63,754 nucleotides of DNA from an uncultured Ignavibacteriota bacterium (GTDB lineage: Bacteria > Bacteroidota > Ignavibacteria > Tepidaquicellales > Tepidaquicellaceae): positions 1 through 63,754 of the forward strand of contig CALKAJ010000031.1 in the NCBI GenBank assembly GCA_937983305.1, read 5' to 3'. Shown in pieces: positions 17,613 through 25,292 of the stretch. The notes below the pieces were generated by a model. That model was given only the letters and a program-made list of their open reading frames with translations. It had not been told where the DNA came from and did not search any database. A program made the translations under genes and the position numbers. Positions within the stretch are counted from its first letter, which is position 1; each line of letters begins with the position of its first letter.

Positions 17613-18287
17613 TTATAGTTTTTGAATAGTTAAACCTTGTTGGTTATAATAATCTATTAGACAGGCAAGTCTTCTCTTGTTCAATTCCGTTCCAAAGAAG
17701 GTTTTGCCTAAAGAATGCGCAGTTCTTCCTGTTAATCCTCTGCCAGTGCACAAGTCAAGGACAGAATTAACATTTGGTTCAAACTGCATTGCAAATCGGG
17801 GTGTATAATCATCGTCAATTCCAGTGAAATCAAAATCAATAATTGATGGTGTTTCAAAGGTATATCGAACCAAAAAGCAGGGATGTTTCTGATAGTATTT
17901 GATTTTCCAAACATTAGTTACGATGCCGTTCAAGGAAATAATCAAATCCTTTACAAAGTCCAGATTCTGACTTCCCATTTCAAGATAATTTATTCTTGGA
18001 GAATGAATACTAATCAGGGAAATCAACTTTTCAATAAAAGATTCAAATTCCTTCTTTTCAGAAAATCCTGCCTTTGTATAAAAAGAATTGATGTTTCCGG
18101 TATTCCATGGAGGATCAACGTAGGACATATCAAATTGAGGAATGCCAAAGAAGTCTAATTGGGTTAAATTTGTCAAATCCTTGACCGCTAAGACGTTTTT
18201 ACCCGCTTGCCAGACTTCGCCATCATTAATGGGAAATCTTTCCCACGAATCGCCATAGAGCCATTTTCCTTCTTCAAATGTTTTCAT
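17613..18287 (-). CDS. DNA methyltransferase, DPPW type
   Basis: A 224-residue SAM-dependent methyltransferase with catalytic D58-P-P-W in MSYVDPPWNTGN and the SAM-binding motif LDLCTGRGLTG at about 177-187. The catalytic motif precedes motif I, as in the permuted amino-methyltransferases that make N6-methyladenine or N4-methylcytosine. No cognate restriction gene is adjacent, so it is a solitary phage methyltransferase. It starts 11 bases upstream of the ParB-like gene in the same operon. The target sequence is unknown. Confidence 0.85.
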   Translation of the reverse strand: MKTFEEGKWLYGDSWERFPINDGEVWQAGKNVLAVKDLTNLTQLDFFGIPQFDMSYVDPPWNTGNINSFYTKAGFSEKKEFESFIEKLISLISIHSPRINYLEMGSQNLDFVKDLIISLNGIVTNVWKIKYYQKHPCFLVRYTFETPSIIDFDFTGIDDDYTPRFAMQFEPNVNSVLDLCTGRGLTGRTAHSLGKTFFGTELNKRRLACLIDYYNQQGLTIQKL

Positions 18288-18292
18288 TCAAA

Positions 18293-18580
18293 TCACTCAT
18301 ATTTTTTCATATCATTTGTTCGGTTAATTAGGATTGTAGCCGGAATGGGAGCTCCCATAGTCCAGTACTTGTAACCGTCTTGATAGAAATATATGAATGA
18401 TTTTTTGTAGAAGAATTCTTTGACTCCATTATTGCGGATAAACTGAACAGCTTCATTGAAAACTTCAATGTCCTCGCAGTTTTTCTTTAGGCAATATTGG
18501 TGTGGCGCTGTTTCAGAATAGGTTTTTGCAGTTATCCATTTCTGATTAGCGACAAATTCTATAAAATTGTTTAAATCCAT
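18293..18580 (-). CDS. Hypothetical protein in the modification cluster
   Basis: From the internal ATG at 18580 this gives 95 residues (MDLNNFIEFVANQKWITAKT...). The frame is open to 18655, but that longer version overlaps the upstream gene and begins with an atypical hydrophobic leader. A compact alpha/beta protein with several aromatic residues (FYKKSFIYFYQDGYKYWTMG, in the second half) is predicted. I have seen similar small proteins beside phage methyltransferases but know no function. It lies five bases from the methyltransferase start. Confidence 0.6.
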   Translation of the reverse strand: MDLNNFIEFVANQKWITAKTYSETAPHQYCLKKNCEDIEVFNEAVQFIRNNGVKEFFYKKSFIYFYQDGYKYWTMGAPIPATILINRTNDMKKYE

Positions 18581-18630
18581 ACATTTCAAGACGTTACAGA
18601 TAATAATGCATTGTAATATTTTAGAAAAAA

Positions 18631-19776
18631 TTACCAAGTGGGCTTGCCTCCCCATGTACCAGCTCCATCTCTGAAGAATTCAGGTTCTACATAAGGCAAA
18701 ACATCAACTTTGACTTTCATTGAGAATGGTTCTCCCATATACATGATTTTTGACAAGTTTCTCCATGAAGAAAGCATCTGGCATTTCGGGCATTTGGTTA
18801 CTTCTGGAAATTCTTCGGTGGAATGCCTTGAATGACTGCGAATAACATAATTAACAACCTTTTGAGCCCTATCGGCTATCCAATCTGGAGCTTCCTCAAT
18901 GCAAGTCCGATAGAAACATTCCTTCCATGATTCTCCAAGCCTTCTGATAGGTTCGACTGACCTTCTACCAAACATACCAGCTGTTCTAACTCCCGGCAAT
19001 CTTTCACATACTTTATCGAACCATTGAGGCCATGCTTTTGAAGCAACCATTAAACCATCAATTGCGGCAGGTGCTAAAGTTGGTGGAGCTATCCTTAACT
19101 TGTTTCTGTGAACTCCCAATCTGTGCATTACATCATAAGCTTTGTTATAGTCCCAGTGATTATCCCTGACTGCCTTCCAAACATCTCCATCAGACCAATC
19201 GTATATAGGTCTTGCATAAAAAGTTCCATAACTGTTTTTGCCTTTGGTTAAATATCCTTTGCTTGACATCAAACCCATTTTTCTAAGCATGGATTCATCG
19301 GTGCGAAGTCCTAAAACAGCGATTAAGTCTTTGCCTTTAGCAGGCGGAAATTTCTCCTCACTAATCAAACCCTGAATATTTTGCTCATGAATTTTAACCG
19401 CAATATCAGGAGGAGTGCGTACCCATTTATCATAAGAAAGTAAAGGATCGAAAACCCAGAAATAAGGATTCTGGCGGTTAAAGATATTAACTACAGGTTG
19501 ATTGGCATAGAACCAGTAAAATTTAACTTCCGGTCTGTTAGCCATTCTCTCGGCATACTCGAATGTACCCGGATACATAATCTCTTCATCCCTCATAACG
19601 ACTTCCACAGGCAATCTTCCTGTCATGGTAGCTGCAATAATGCAAAGTTCAAGACATATTCCTGAATCCTTACCAGCTGAAAAGGAAACAATAACCCTGT
19701 GTCCTTCCTGATATAGCTTTATCATTCTGTCGAGAGCGGCGTCAAAGACGTTTTCAATACAATAGTGCTTAGGCAT
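18631..19776 (-). CDS. PAPS reductase / ATP pyrophosphatase-like protein (IbrA-type)
   Basis: A 381-residue PP-loop ATPase of the phosphoadenosine-phosphosulfate reductase superfamily. The P-loop SFSAGKDSG is at 31-39, followed by MRDEEIMYPGTFEYAERM and by a VLGLRTDES motif. C329 and C332 (CPKC) suggest a metal site near the C-terminus. Members include sulfate reductases, DndC-type thiolation enzymes and IbrA of prophages. It is not part of a cysteine pathway here, since no other sulfur genes are present. It overlaps the SAM methyltransferase by eight bases. Together with the ParB-like and methyltransferase genes it suggests a DNA-directed activity (inference). Confidence 0.85.
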   Translation of the reverse strand: MPKHYCIENVFDAALDRMIKLYQEGHRVIVSFSAGKDSGICLELCIIAATMTGRLPVEVVMRDEEIMYPGTFEYAERMANRPEVKFYWFYANQPVVNIFNRQNPYFWVFDPLLSYDKWVRTPPDIAVKIHEQNIQGLISEEKFPPAKGKDLIAVLGLRTDESMLRKMGLMSSKGYLTKGKNSYGTFYARPIYDWSDGDVWKAVRDNHWDYNKAYDVMHRLGVHRNKLRIAPPTLAPAAIDGLMVASKAWPQWFDKVCERLPGVRTAGMFGRRSVEPIRRLGESWKECFYRTCIEEAPDWIADRAQKVVNYVIRSHSRHSTEEFPEVTKCPKCQMLSSWRNLSKIMYMGEPFSMKVKVDVLPYVEPEFFRDGAGTWGGKPTW

Positions 19777-20470
19777 GTTTGTTACCAGTTATAATTAAAA
19801 AATAAAATTTATCAGGAATAATTGAACCCAATATGTTGGTTTCAACAAAATGGTATGCTTTGGAAATCGAGTAAGGAAAATGCTTTGAAAATTCTTCACT
19901 AAGCATGGTCATACCAGAGATTTTTACATTATCGAAATCCTCGAAAAGAGTTTTCAATTCTTTTCCCTTGAAAAATCTGGCAGGAGAATTAATCTTGAAT
20001 TTGTTAAGAATGTAAGATTTTCTGCTTTGATACTTGAGACCATAAGCCATTAATAAAAACTTGCCTTTTGGTTTTAAAACCCTTTTGATTTCCTTGACTG
20101 TTTTAGCATGATTAAGTGAATAAGAAAAACTTCCAAACAAAGATAAAACTGAATCAAAGCAGTCATTATCGAAAGGCATATTTGACATAGTTCCTTTAAT
20201 GAAATTATGATTCGGAAACTTCATTGAACTCAATTCAATCATCCTTTCTGAAATATCCAAACCTGTATATCTATCAGAACTAATTCCAAGATGACTTAAT
20301 AAAGTTCCTGTTCCGCTTCCCAAGTCAAGAATTTTACCTTTTGTAAATCCCTTTTCTGAAATAAACTTATAAATAAAATCATCTTCAATCCTGTGAACAG
20401 GTGCGTCATAGCTTCTGTCATAAACCTTGCTCAATCTGTTATAGATTTGCTTTGGTGTTATTTTATCCAT
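19769..20470 (-). CDS. Class I SAM-dependent methyltransferase
   Basis: 233 residues with a Rossmann-fold SAM site: motif I ILDLGSGTG at 47-55, an acidic loop-2 (GLDISERM), motif post-II (PFDNDCFDSVLS) and the RVLKPKGKFLLMAYG strand. This is the Methyltransf_11/25 type, common for small-molecule or tRNA/DNA-precursor methylation. It shows no DNA methyltransferase catalytic motif, so the substrate is unclear. It is the first gene of the leftward late operon and overlaps the PAPS-reductase-like gene by eight bases. Confidence 0.85.
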   Translation of the reverse strand: MDKITPKQIYNRLSKVYDRSYDAPVHRIEDDFIYKFISEKGFTKGKILDLGSGTGTLLSHLGISSDRYTGLDISERMIELSSMKFPNHNFIKGTMSNMPFDNDCFDSVLSLFGSFSYSLNHAKTVKEIKRVLKPKGKFLLMAYGLKYQSRKSYILNKFKINSPARFFKGKELKTLFEDFDNVKISGMTMLSEEFSKHFPYSISKAYHFVETNILGSIIPDKFYFLIITGNKHA

Positions 20471-20588
20471 TCTTTATGCCTTGCATTAGTACCAAATTTG
20501 TTTCAAATCAGTTATAATTCAGTATCAATTTTTACTGATTTGGCATTTTACACATTGCAAAACAAATCAAATCCTGAGTTCTGGTAAA

Positions 20589-20703
20589 TGCACTGAATAC
20601 CTTCCAAACTGCATGTTTTCAATGTTTGTATTGAATGTATGTATTGGTTACATGTATTGAGTACATGTAAATCTGCATGTATTGAATACCTGTATTGAGT
20701 GCT
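20589..20703. repeat. Tandem array of 13-bp palindromic units (9 units)
   Basis: Units begin at 20589, 20602, 20614, 20627, 20640, 20653, 20666, 20678 and 20691, so the period is 13 bp with two 12-bp steps. The better units are TGTATTGAATGTA, TGTATTGGTTACA, TGTATTGAGTACA, TGTATTGAATACC and TGTATTGAGTGCT. The consensus TGTATTSAATACA is a palindrome around its central base. The units abut with no spacers, so this is neither CRISPR nor a simple microsatellite. A similar array with the same unit order lies at 35837-35900. It is probably a cooperative binding platform for a late regulator; an iteron origin is the alternative. Confidence 0.8.
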
Positions 20704-20748
20704 TTTAGCAAGGTTGTAGCTTTCAATAAGTTTGCGTTTGTAGAAAGA

Positions 20749-20756
20749 TATTTTTG
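20749..20756 (+). promoter_or_regulatory. -7 box of the capsid-operon late promoter
   Basis: TATTTTTG matches the TANNTTTG consensus and would place the start point near 20763, 13 bases before the protease ATG. No TTG is found 19-20 bases upstream. A consensus -7 without a -33, preceded by the palindrome array, suggests activation. Confidence 0.45.
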
Positions 20757-20775
20757 AAAAAATCACATAAAGAAA

Positions 20776-21939
20776 ATGTGGAAAGAAGTTTTTAAAGCAG
20801 GATTACATACAGACGCCAACGGTAATGAACGTGAGTGGACTGAAGAAGACTTGAACGCAATAGTCGAGAAGTATAACAACCAGCTTTCTGATGAAAGGCA
20901 CGATGCTCCTGTCGTAATCGGACACCCTATTAATAATTCCCCGGCTTATGCTTGGGTAGAGCAACTAAAAAAGAACGGTGATACCATTGAAGCAAAATTC
21001 TCTCAAATCGATCCGCAGTTTGAAGAATTAATCAAAGAAGGCAGATATAAGAAAGTTTCAATTGCTCTTTACCCGGACATGATGTTAAGACATGTTGGTT
21101 TTCTTGGAGCTGTTCCTCCTGCCGTTAAAGGTCTGAAAGATTCAGAATTCAATGGAGATAAACTATTCATTTCATTCGATTCTGATAAGAATGCAGAAAC
21201 AAAGTTATCCGATTCTTATGCGAACGCATCACAAACGCAAAGCGAAACCAATGCTATTAAAGGAAAGGAAAGTAAAGGAAATATATATTATTCTTCTTCC
21301 TCAAAATCTAAAAATTTTGAAGGAGGAAAATCAAAATCTGACACCAATCAAAAATCAATAAATTTTCAAGGAGCTAATATGCCAGAGAACTATTCAAAAC
21401 TATTTCAGGATTTACTGGGGTGGCTTGGACAGACTTTCAATGAAGAAATTGCCAATCAAACAGCTGCAGAACTCGAAAAGTTAAAAGCTAAGTATTTGGC
21501 TGACCAACCATACAGTCAGGATCAGAACAATCAGACAAGCAACACACAAGCTAATGAATCTGAGAACAAGAACACATTGAGAATCGAAAACTCAAAAGAA
21601 TTTCAGGAACTTCAAAAGAAACTTGAACTTCTCGAAAAGGACAACAACGATATGAAGTTCAATGAATACTTCAAGTCTCAAACAGGTCGCTTGGTTCCAG
21701 CTCAGAAGCAAATTGTGAAACTTGCTTTTGATGCTGTTAGAAGCAACAACAACGGATATCAATTTGCCGATAACGGGAAAATGATTGCTATTAACGGGGA
21801 AGAATTGATTAAAAAACTGATTGAATCTTTTCCAGTACAAGTTGAATTCAGTGAGATTGCAAGGAAAGAATCTGCCATGGATTCAAGCGGTCTTGACGAA
21901 CAGAACAAGTTTATTGATGAATATTACAAAGGGAGATAA
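20776..21939 (+). CDS. Mu-type prohead protease/scaffold (gpI-like)
   Basis: 387 residues. The N-terminal part (GLHTDANGNEREWTEEDL, VVIGHPINNSPAYAWV, RYKKVSIALYPDMMLRHVGF, in parts) is typical of the Mu gpI protease that processes the prohead. The C-terminal half is low-complexity then helical and Gln/Asn/Lys-rich, as expected of a scaffold domain. An internal start (near 21379, after AAGGAGCTAAT) would give a separate scaffold protein, as Mu makes gpZ from within I. It is the first gene of the rightward late operon, four bases before the decoration gene. Confidence 0.85.
   Translation: MWKEVFKAGLHTDANGNEREWTEEDLNAIVEKYNNQLSDERHDAPVVIGHPINNSPAYAWVEQLKKNGDTIEAKFSQIDPQFEELIKEGRYKKVSIALYPDMMLRHVGFLGAVPPAVKGLKDSEFNGDKLFISFDSDKNAETKLSDSYANASQTQSETNAIKGKESKGNIYYSSSSKSKNFEGGKSKSDTNQKSINFQGANMPENYSKLFQDLLGWLGQTFNEEIANQTAAELEKLKAKYLADQPYSQDQNNQTSNTQANESENKNTLRIENSKEFQELQKKLELLEKDNNDMKFNEYFKSQTGRLVPAQKQIVKLAFDAVRSNNNGYQFADNGKMIAINGEELIKKLIESFPVQVEFSEIARKESAMDSSGLDEQNKFIDEYYKGR
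21379..21939 (+). CDS. Possible internal-start scaffold protein within the protease gene
   Basis: An in-frame ATG at 21379 (MPENYSKLFQDLLGWLG) is preceded by AAGGAGCTAAT, a strong ribosome-binding site in the middle of the protease gene. The product would be the last 186 residues, a mostly helical and charged protein. In Mu-like phages a scaffold is made in just this way from the protease reading frame. The low-complexity linker before it is consistent with a domain boundary. This is inferred from the ribosome-binding site and the analogy. Confidence 0.5.
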   Translation: MPENYSKLFQDLLGWLGQTFNEEIANQTAAELEKLKAKYLADQPYSQDQNNQTSNTQANESENKNTLRIENSKEFQELQKKLELLEKDNNDMKFNEYFKSQTGRLVPAQKQIVKLAFDAVRSNNNGYQFADNGKMIAINGEELIKKLIESFPVQVEFSEIARKESAMDSSGLDEQNKFIDEYYKGR

Positions 21940-21942
21940 AAG

Positions 21943-22326
21943 ATGAGTTTAAATCTGGGAATATCAAACCTAACGGATGTAAATCCTTTCGTTGACATCT
22001 TTGCAGGACTACATCCAACAATGGAAGTCAATGAAATTGTGATTGCTTCCGGTCAGAATTTGAAACGTGGCGCTGGTCTTGGATTAATTTCAGCAGAAGC
22101 CAATCCTGCAAAAGGCAAATACAAGATTTGGGACACTGATTCAACAGACGGTTCTGAAGAACTTGCAGGAATTTTAGGATGCGATGTTGACGCTACAAGC
22201 CAAGACGAAAAAGGCTTCATGTATGTTCATGGTGAATTTTTGAAAGATGGTCTTACAGCTGGTCATACAATCGTTTCGGGTGTTTACAATAATGGTGCAA
22301 TAGTAATCAAGGAGGTGAAATCATGA
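21943..22326 (+). CDS. Head decoration/stabilising protein (gpD-like)
   Basis: 127 residues. MEVNEIVIASGQNLKRGAGLGLI followed by GILGCDVDATSQDEKGFMYVHGEF (in parts) is the beta-tulip pattern of lambda gpD-type decoration proteins, which cement capsid trimers after expansion. It sits between the protease/scaffold and the major capsid gene, the usual position. Its stop overlaps the capsid ATG by four bases. Confidence 0.8.
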   Translation: MSLNLGISNLTDVNPFVDIFAGLHPTMEVNEIVIASGQNLKRGAGLGLISAEANPAKGKYKIWDTDSTDGSEELAGILGCDVDATSQDEKGFMYVHGEFLKDGLTAGHTIVSGVYNNGAIVIKEVKS

Positions 22327-23369
22327 GCGCTTTAATCGATATGTTTGAATCGAGAAGCTTAACAAATGCTATTAACAGAGCTAAGGTAATCGAACCTTTT
22401 GTTCTTAATACTTTCTTCAAGAACAGACAATTTCATGCCGCAGATAAAATCGACATCGAAATTATCACCGGTTCGGACAAACTTGCACAGTTTGTTAATC
22501 AGCATGAGGGAGCTTTACCGATTAAGAAACTTTCAAAAGTAGTCAAGACTTTGTCACTTCCAAGAACTTTTGAGAAAAAACTGTTTACTGCTTTGGAACT
22601 TGCCAATTACAAATCAATAGGCAATATCTATGTAACAAGTCCCGAAGAAAGAACCAATCTTGCTAATCAGATGATTCTTCAGGAACTCGAAGAACTGAAA
22701 AACAGAATTATCAGACGCAGGGAACAAATGGCTTGTGAGGCATTGTCAACCGGAAAAGTCATTGTCAGTCAAGACAATATAGAATTCTCGGTTGATTTTG
22801 AATTTCAAAATAATATCCATTTGCATACTCTTGCTTCAAATGTTAAATGGAGTGAAACAACAGCAAAACCTCTTGTGAATATCCGTAACTGGAAGCGTGA
22901 TATTATGAAACGTTCTGGAATAAATGCCGACATTCTTTTGCTTGGCAGTGAAGCCGCAGATGCTTTCATAGCAAATGATTCAGTAAAGAAAGAACTTGAC
23001 ACAAATAACAACAGAGTTGGCGTAATAGATTTAACCCAGTCTCCAACACGTTCGGGAATGTTTATCGGCAGAATTCTTGGAGTTGATATTTATGAATATA
23101 ACCAACAATACACAAAACCCGATGATACAACTGCTGACATGATTAATGCAAAAAAAGCTATTCTTGTTGCAAGTCAATCGCCAGGATTCAGAGTTCATTT
23201 CGGTCCCATATACAGAATTGAAAATGGAAATCTGAAAATCTATCAGAACGAATTATTGGTTGAAACAAATACCAACGAAGACAAGACAGCATTGGATTGG
23301 AAGGTAGAACAAAAGAGTTTGCCTACCATACACGAGCCAAACGCAATCATTTCTGCAACGGTGGTCTGA
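22323..23369 (+). CDS. Major capsid protein (gpE-like, HK97 fold)
   Basis: 348 residues matching the phage cap_E family: VIEPFVLNTFFKNR near the N-terminus, KIDIEIITGSDKLAQFVN, a helical arm region, and RSGMFIGRILGVDIYEYNQQY near the C-terminus. It forms the icosahedral shell. It lies directly after the decoration gene, and its stop codon overlaps the next ATG (TGATG). Confidence 0.9.
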   Translation: MSALIDMFESRSLTNAINRAKVIEPFVLNTFFKNRQFHAADKIDIEIITGSDKLAQFVNQHEGALPIKKLSKVVKTLSLPRTFEKKLFTALELANYKSIGNIYVTSPEERTNLANQMILQELEELKNRIIRRREQMACEALSTGKVIVSQDNIEFSVDFEFQNNIHLHTLASNVKWSETTAKPLVNIRNWKRDIMKRSGINADILLLGSEAADAFIANDSVKKELDTNNNRVGVIDLTQSPTRSGMFIGRILGVDIYEYNQQYTKPDDTTADMINAKKAILVASQSPGFRVHFGPIYRIENGNLKIYQNELLVETNTNEDKTALDWKVEQKSLPTIHEPNAIISATVV

Positions 23370-23782
23370 TGTATTGTGATGTTCAGGACATAAAGGATGA
23401 TTTGACCGAAAAGGTTGTTGCTCAACTAAGCAACGATGAAAATCCTAATGTGATTAACGAGGAAATAGTAAGCAAATACATTTCCGAATCTACACAATTG
23501 ATTGACGGCTTCTTAAGGTCAAGATACGGTCTTCCTTTGGAGAATGAACACTCAATAATTAAAAAGGTTTGTGTTGACATAGTCAAATATGAGCTATACA
23601 AACGAAGGGGGAAAGTTTTTGACAACATTCAAAACTTGTACAAGGACGGAATATCAACTCTTGAAAAGATTCAAAAAGGAATGATTATTCTTGATGAAGG
23701 AACAGCGGAAACAAGACCCGGATTCTTTTTGGTATCTGAGAGAAAACCTGTAATTGATAAGGAAATATTGGAAAATTACTGA
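23369..23782 (+). CDS. Head-tail connector, DUF1320 (Mu gp36-like)
   Basis: 137 residues from the ATG at 23369, which shares a base with the capsid stop; the longer open frame from 23297 lies inside the capsid gene and is not used. The pattern YCDVQDIKDDL, then YISESTQLIDGFLRSRYGLPL and KKVCVDIVKYELYKRRG, is diagnostic of DUF1320 connector proteins that bind below the portal. Overlap with the next gene is a single base. Confidence 0.88.
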   Translation: MYCDVQDIKDDLTEKVVAQLSNDENPNVINEEIVSKYISESTQLIDGFLRSRYGLPLENEHSIIKKVCVDIVKYELYKRRGKVFDNIQNLYKDGISTLEKIQKGMIILDEGTAETRPGFFLVSERKPVIDKEILENY

Positions 23783-24183
23783 TGAAAATTGAAGAAATAG
23801 AATCGGCAATTATTGATAAGCTTAAATCTGATATTCCAGATTTATCAGTTGAACCTTTCCCGGACAATATAAAGGATTATGAACTGATACATCCGAAGGG
23901 AGCTGTTCTTGTAAGTTATGAAGGTTCAAACTATACAAATCCAAGACTTGAACAGCAGGCAAGAATGATAGAGTTTGATGTTATTGTCATTGTAAGAAAT
24001 CTAAGGTCTCACTTGGGAGCTTATGATACTCTTGAAAGGGTGAGACAATCGATAACCAATGATTTCTATGTTGAAAACCTGAAACTTTATCCATTATCGG
24101 AAAAGTTTCTATTTGTTGAAGAAGATAAATGGCATTATGAAATGAGATTTATGTTACCATCAGTATATTTTATCGGAGAATAA
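23782..24183 (+). CDS. Tail terminator/connector, DUF1834 (Mu gp37-like)
   Basis: 133 residues of the gp37 family: an N-terminal helix (IEEIESAIIDKLKSD), then HPKGAVLVSYEGSNY, EQQARMIEFDVIVIVRNL and a final strand region. It follows the gp36-like gene as in Mu-like phages. The likely role is closing the head-proximal end of the tail tube or linking it to the connector. Confidence 0.82.
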   Translation: MKIEEIESAIIDKLKSDIPDLSVEPFPDNIKDYELIHPKGAVLVSYEGSNYTNPRLEQQARMIEFDVIVIVRNLRSHLGAYDTLERVRQSITNDFYVENLKLYPLSEKFLFVEEDKWHYEMRFMLPSVYFIGE

Positions 24184-24185
24184 GA

Positions 24186-24482
24186 ATGGATTTGATTCAC
24201 AATTTTACGGATGATATTATTCAATTTGGTTTGTTAATAGTTGGTTTAATAACTTTTTACATCATGCTGAAAAGAGATAACAGAAAAGCAAATGAAGAAG
24301 TGTTCTCTAAGAAGTTGGCTGATATTGAAAAGTTCAATGACCTTGAAAAGAGGGTGAAACTCCTTGAGCAAAGGGTTGACATATATGATGATTTGATCAG
24401 GAAGGAGCTTGAAGATATAAAAAAGCTACTGAATGATTTGCATGAAAAATTTCATAATCATTTGACAACTAATCATAAATAA
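24186..24482 (+). CDS. Membrane-anchored coiled-coil protein (lysis accessory candidate)
   Basis: 98 residues with one N-terminal membrane segment (~11-28) and a heptad-rich coiled coil (KFNDLEKRVKLLEQRVDIYDD, in parts). The layout resembles XhlA-like or spanin-like lysis accessories. It stands directly before a three-span membrane protein and two cell-wall hydrolases, so it probably belongs to the lysis cassette. No family name can be given with confidence. Confidence 0.6.
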   Translation: MDLIHNFTDDIIQFGLLIVGLITFYIMLKRDNRKANEEVFSKKLADIEKFNDLEKRVKLLEQRVDIYDDLIRKELEDIKKLLNDLHEKFHNHLTTNHK

Positions 24483-24492
24483 AGGATTTAAT

Positions 24493-24837
24493 ATGAACGA
24501 GAAAATAAAAACCGCAATTGATTTTGTTTCAAGGCATGCAGTATGGTTTATCATAGGGATTCTTGCTTTTTTCTTTATGAAACCCGGAATAGCTGAAATC
24601 CAGACTTTCCTTTTCATAGCCTTCTTTGAAGCGGTTGCTATCGGATTAAGCAGTCTTGCTTTGTATGCCTATACAAAAATCAACTTTACCAAGGCTTTGC
24701 TTAAAGGAGATGATGACAAGTTTTCAGACTTTGAAAGGCAAGGCATGTATGTTGTCATTGGAAAAGTCTTTCTAAGCGTGCATATATTGGTAGGTCTGAT
24801 TGTTTTGGGTGTTTACATAGCTCAATTCTCAAATTAA
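24493..24837 (+). CDS. Putative holin
   Basis: 114 residues with three hydrophobic spans (about 17-31, 36-61 and 87-110) separated by short charged loops. Size, topology and position just before two lysins suggest a holin that permits lysis timing. It has no sequence signature that proves the role. An AGGA sequence precedes the ATG. Confidence 0.6.
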   Translation: MNEKIKTAIDFVSRHAVWFIIGILAFFFMKPGIAEIQTFLFIAFFEAVAIGLSSLALYAYTKINFTKALLKGDDDKFSDFERQGMYVVIGKVFLSVHILVGLIVLGVYIAQFSN

Positions 24838-24848
24838 GGAGTTATTGA

Positions 24849-25292
24849 ATGAAGATATTTTTGACAATATTATTTCTTTTCTTCTTTTTAAGCGTTAGTA
24901 GTCAGGCTTATCAAAAGAAATGCTATGCAAAGTCAATCGCTTCTGCTTCAAAGAAATATGATGTACCAGTCGAGTTAATAAAAGCTGTCATTACGATTGA
25001 ATCAAACAATTTCTCAAAGGCAAAAGGAAAAGATAATTGCAAAGGTCTGATGCAGGTCAAGTGTGGCACTTACGATACACACAGAAATATTATGAGCGGA
25101 ACAGGGATTTTAAAACATTACCTGAATAAATGTAAAAACGATACCGCTAAAGCTCTGACAGCTTACAACATGGGATACACGGGAATGATAAGGTATTACA
25201 GAAAACATGGTCATGCTTCAAATTATGCAAAACGAGTTTTAACATTATTCAATCTATTACGAACTCAAATTTATAACTATGATAAAGCTTAA
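24849..25292 (+). CDS. Lytic transglycosylase (SLT domain) with signal peptide
   Basis: 147 residues. A signal sequence (~1-20, ending VSSQA) precedes a small soluble lytic transglycosylase domain with catalytic E51 in AVITIESN, the GLMQV motif and the TALTAYNMGY motif. It cleaves peptidoglycan glycan strands. The Sec signal means it can be exported without the holin. It overlaps the next gene by 14 bases. Confidence 0.88.
   Translation: MKIFLTILFLFFFLSVSSQAYQKKCYAKSIASASKKYDVPVELIKAVITIESNNFSKAKGKDNCKGLMQVKCGTYDTHRNIMSGTGILKHYLNKCKNDTAKALTAYNMGYTGMIRYYRKHGHASNYAKRVLTLFNLLRTQIYNYDKA

Larger units (their letters stand above)
20471..20775. promoter_or_regulatory. Divergent late-gene regulatory region
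   Basis: This 305-base gap separates the leftward packaging operon from the rightward capsid/tail operon and has no gene. It contains the palindrome array (20589-20703) and a rightward -7 box (20749-20756). I find no clear -33/-7 pair for the leftward operon, which suggests activator-dependent promoters on both sides. Confidence 0.7.

Noticed and set aside
20589..20703. CRISPR array
   Set aside because: The 13-bp units abut without spacers, are too short, and no cas genes are present.
11953..23782. Mu-like transposable phage
   Set aside because: The head genes are Mu-type, but no MuA/MuB transposase is present. A tyrosine integrase with attP is found instead.
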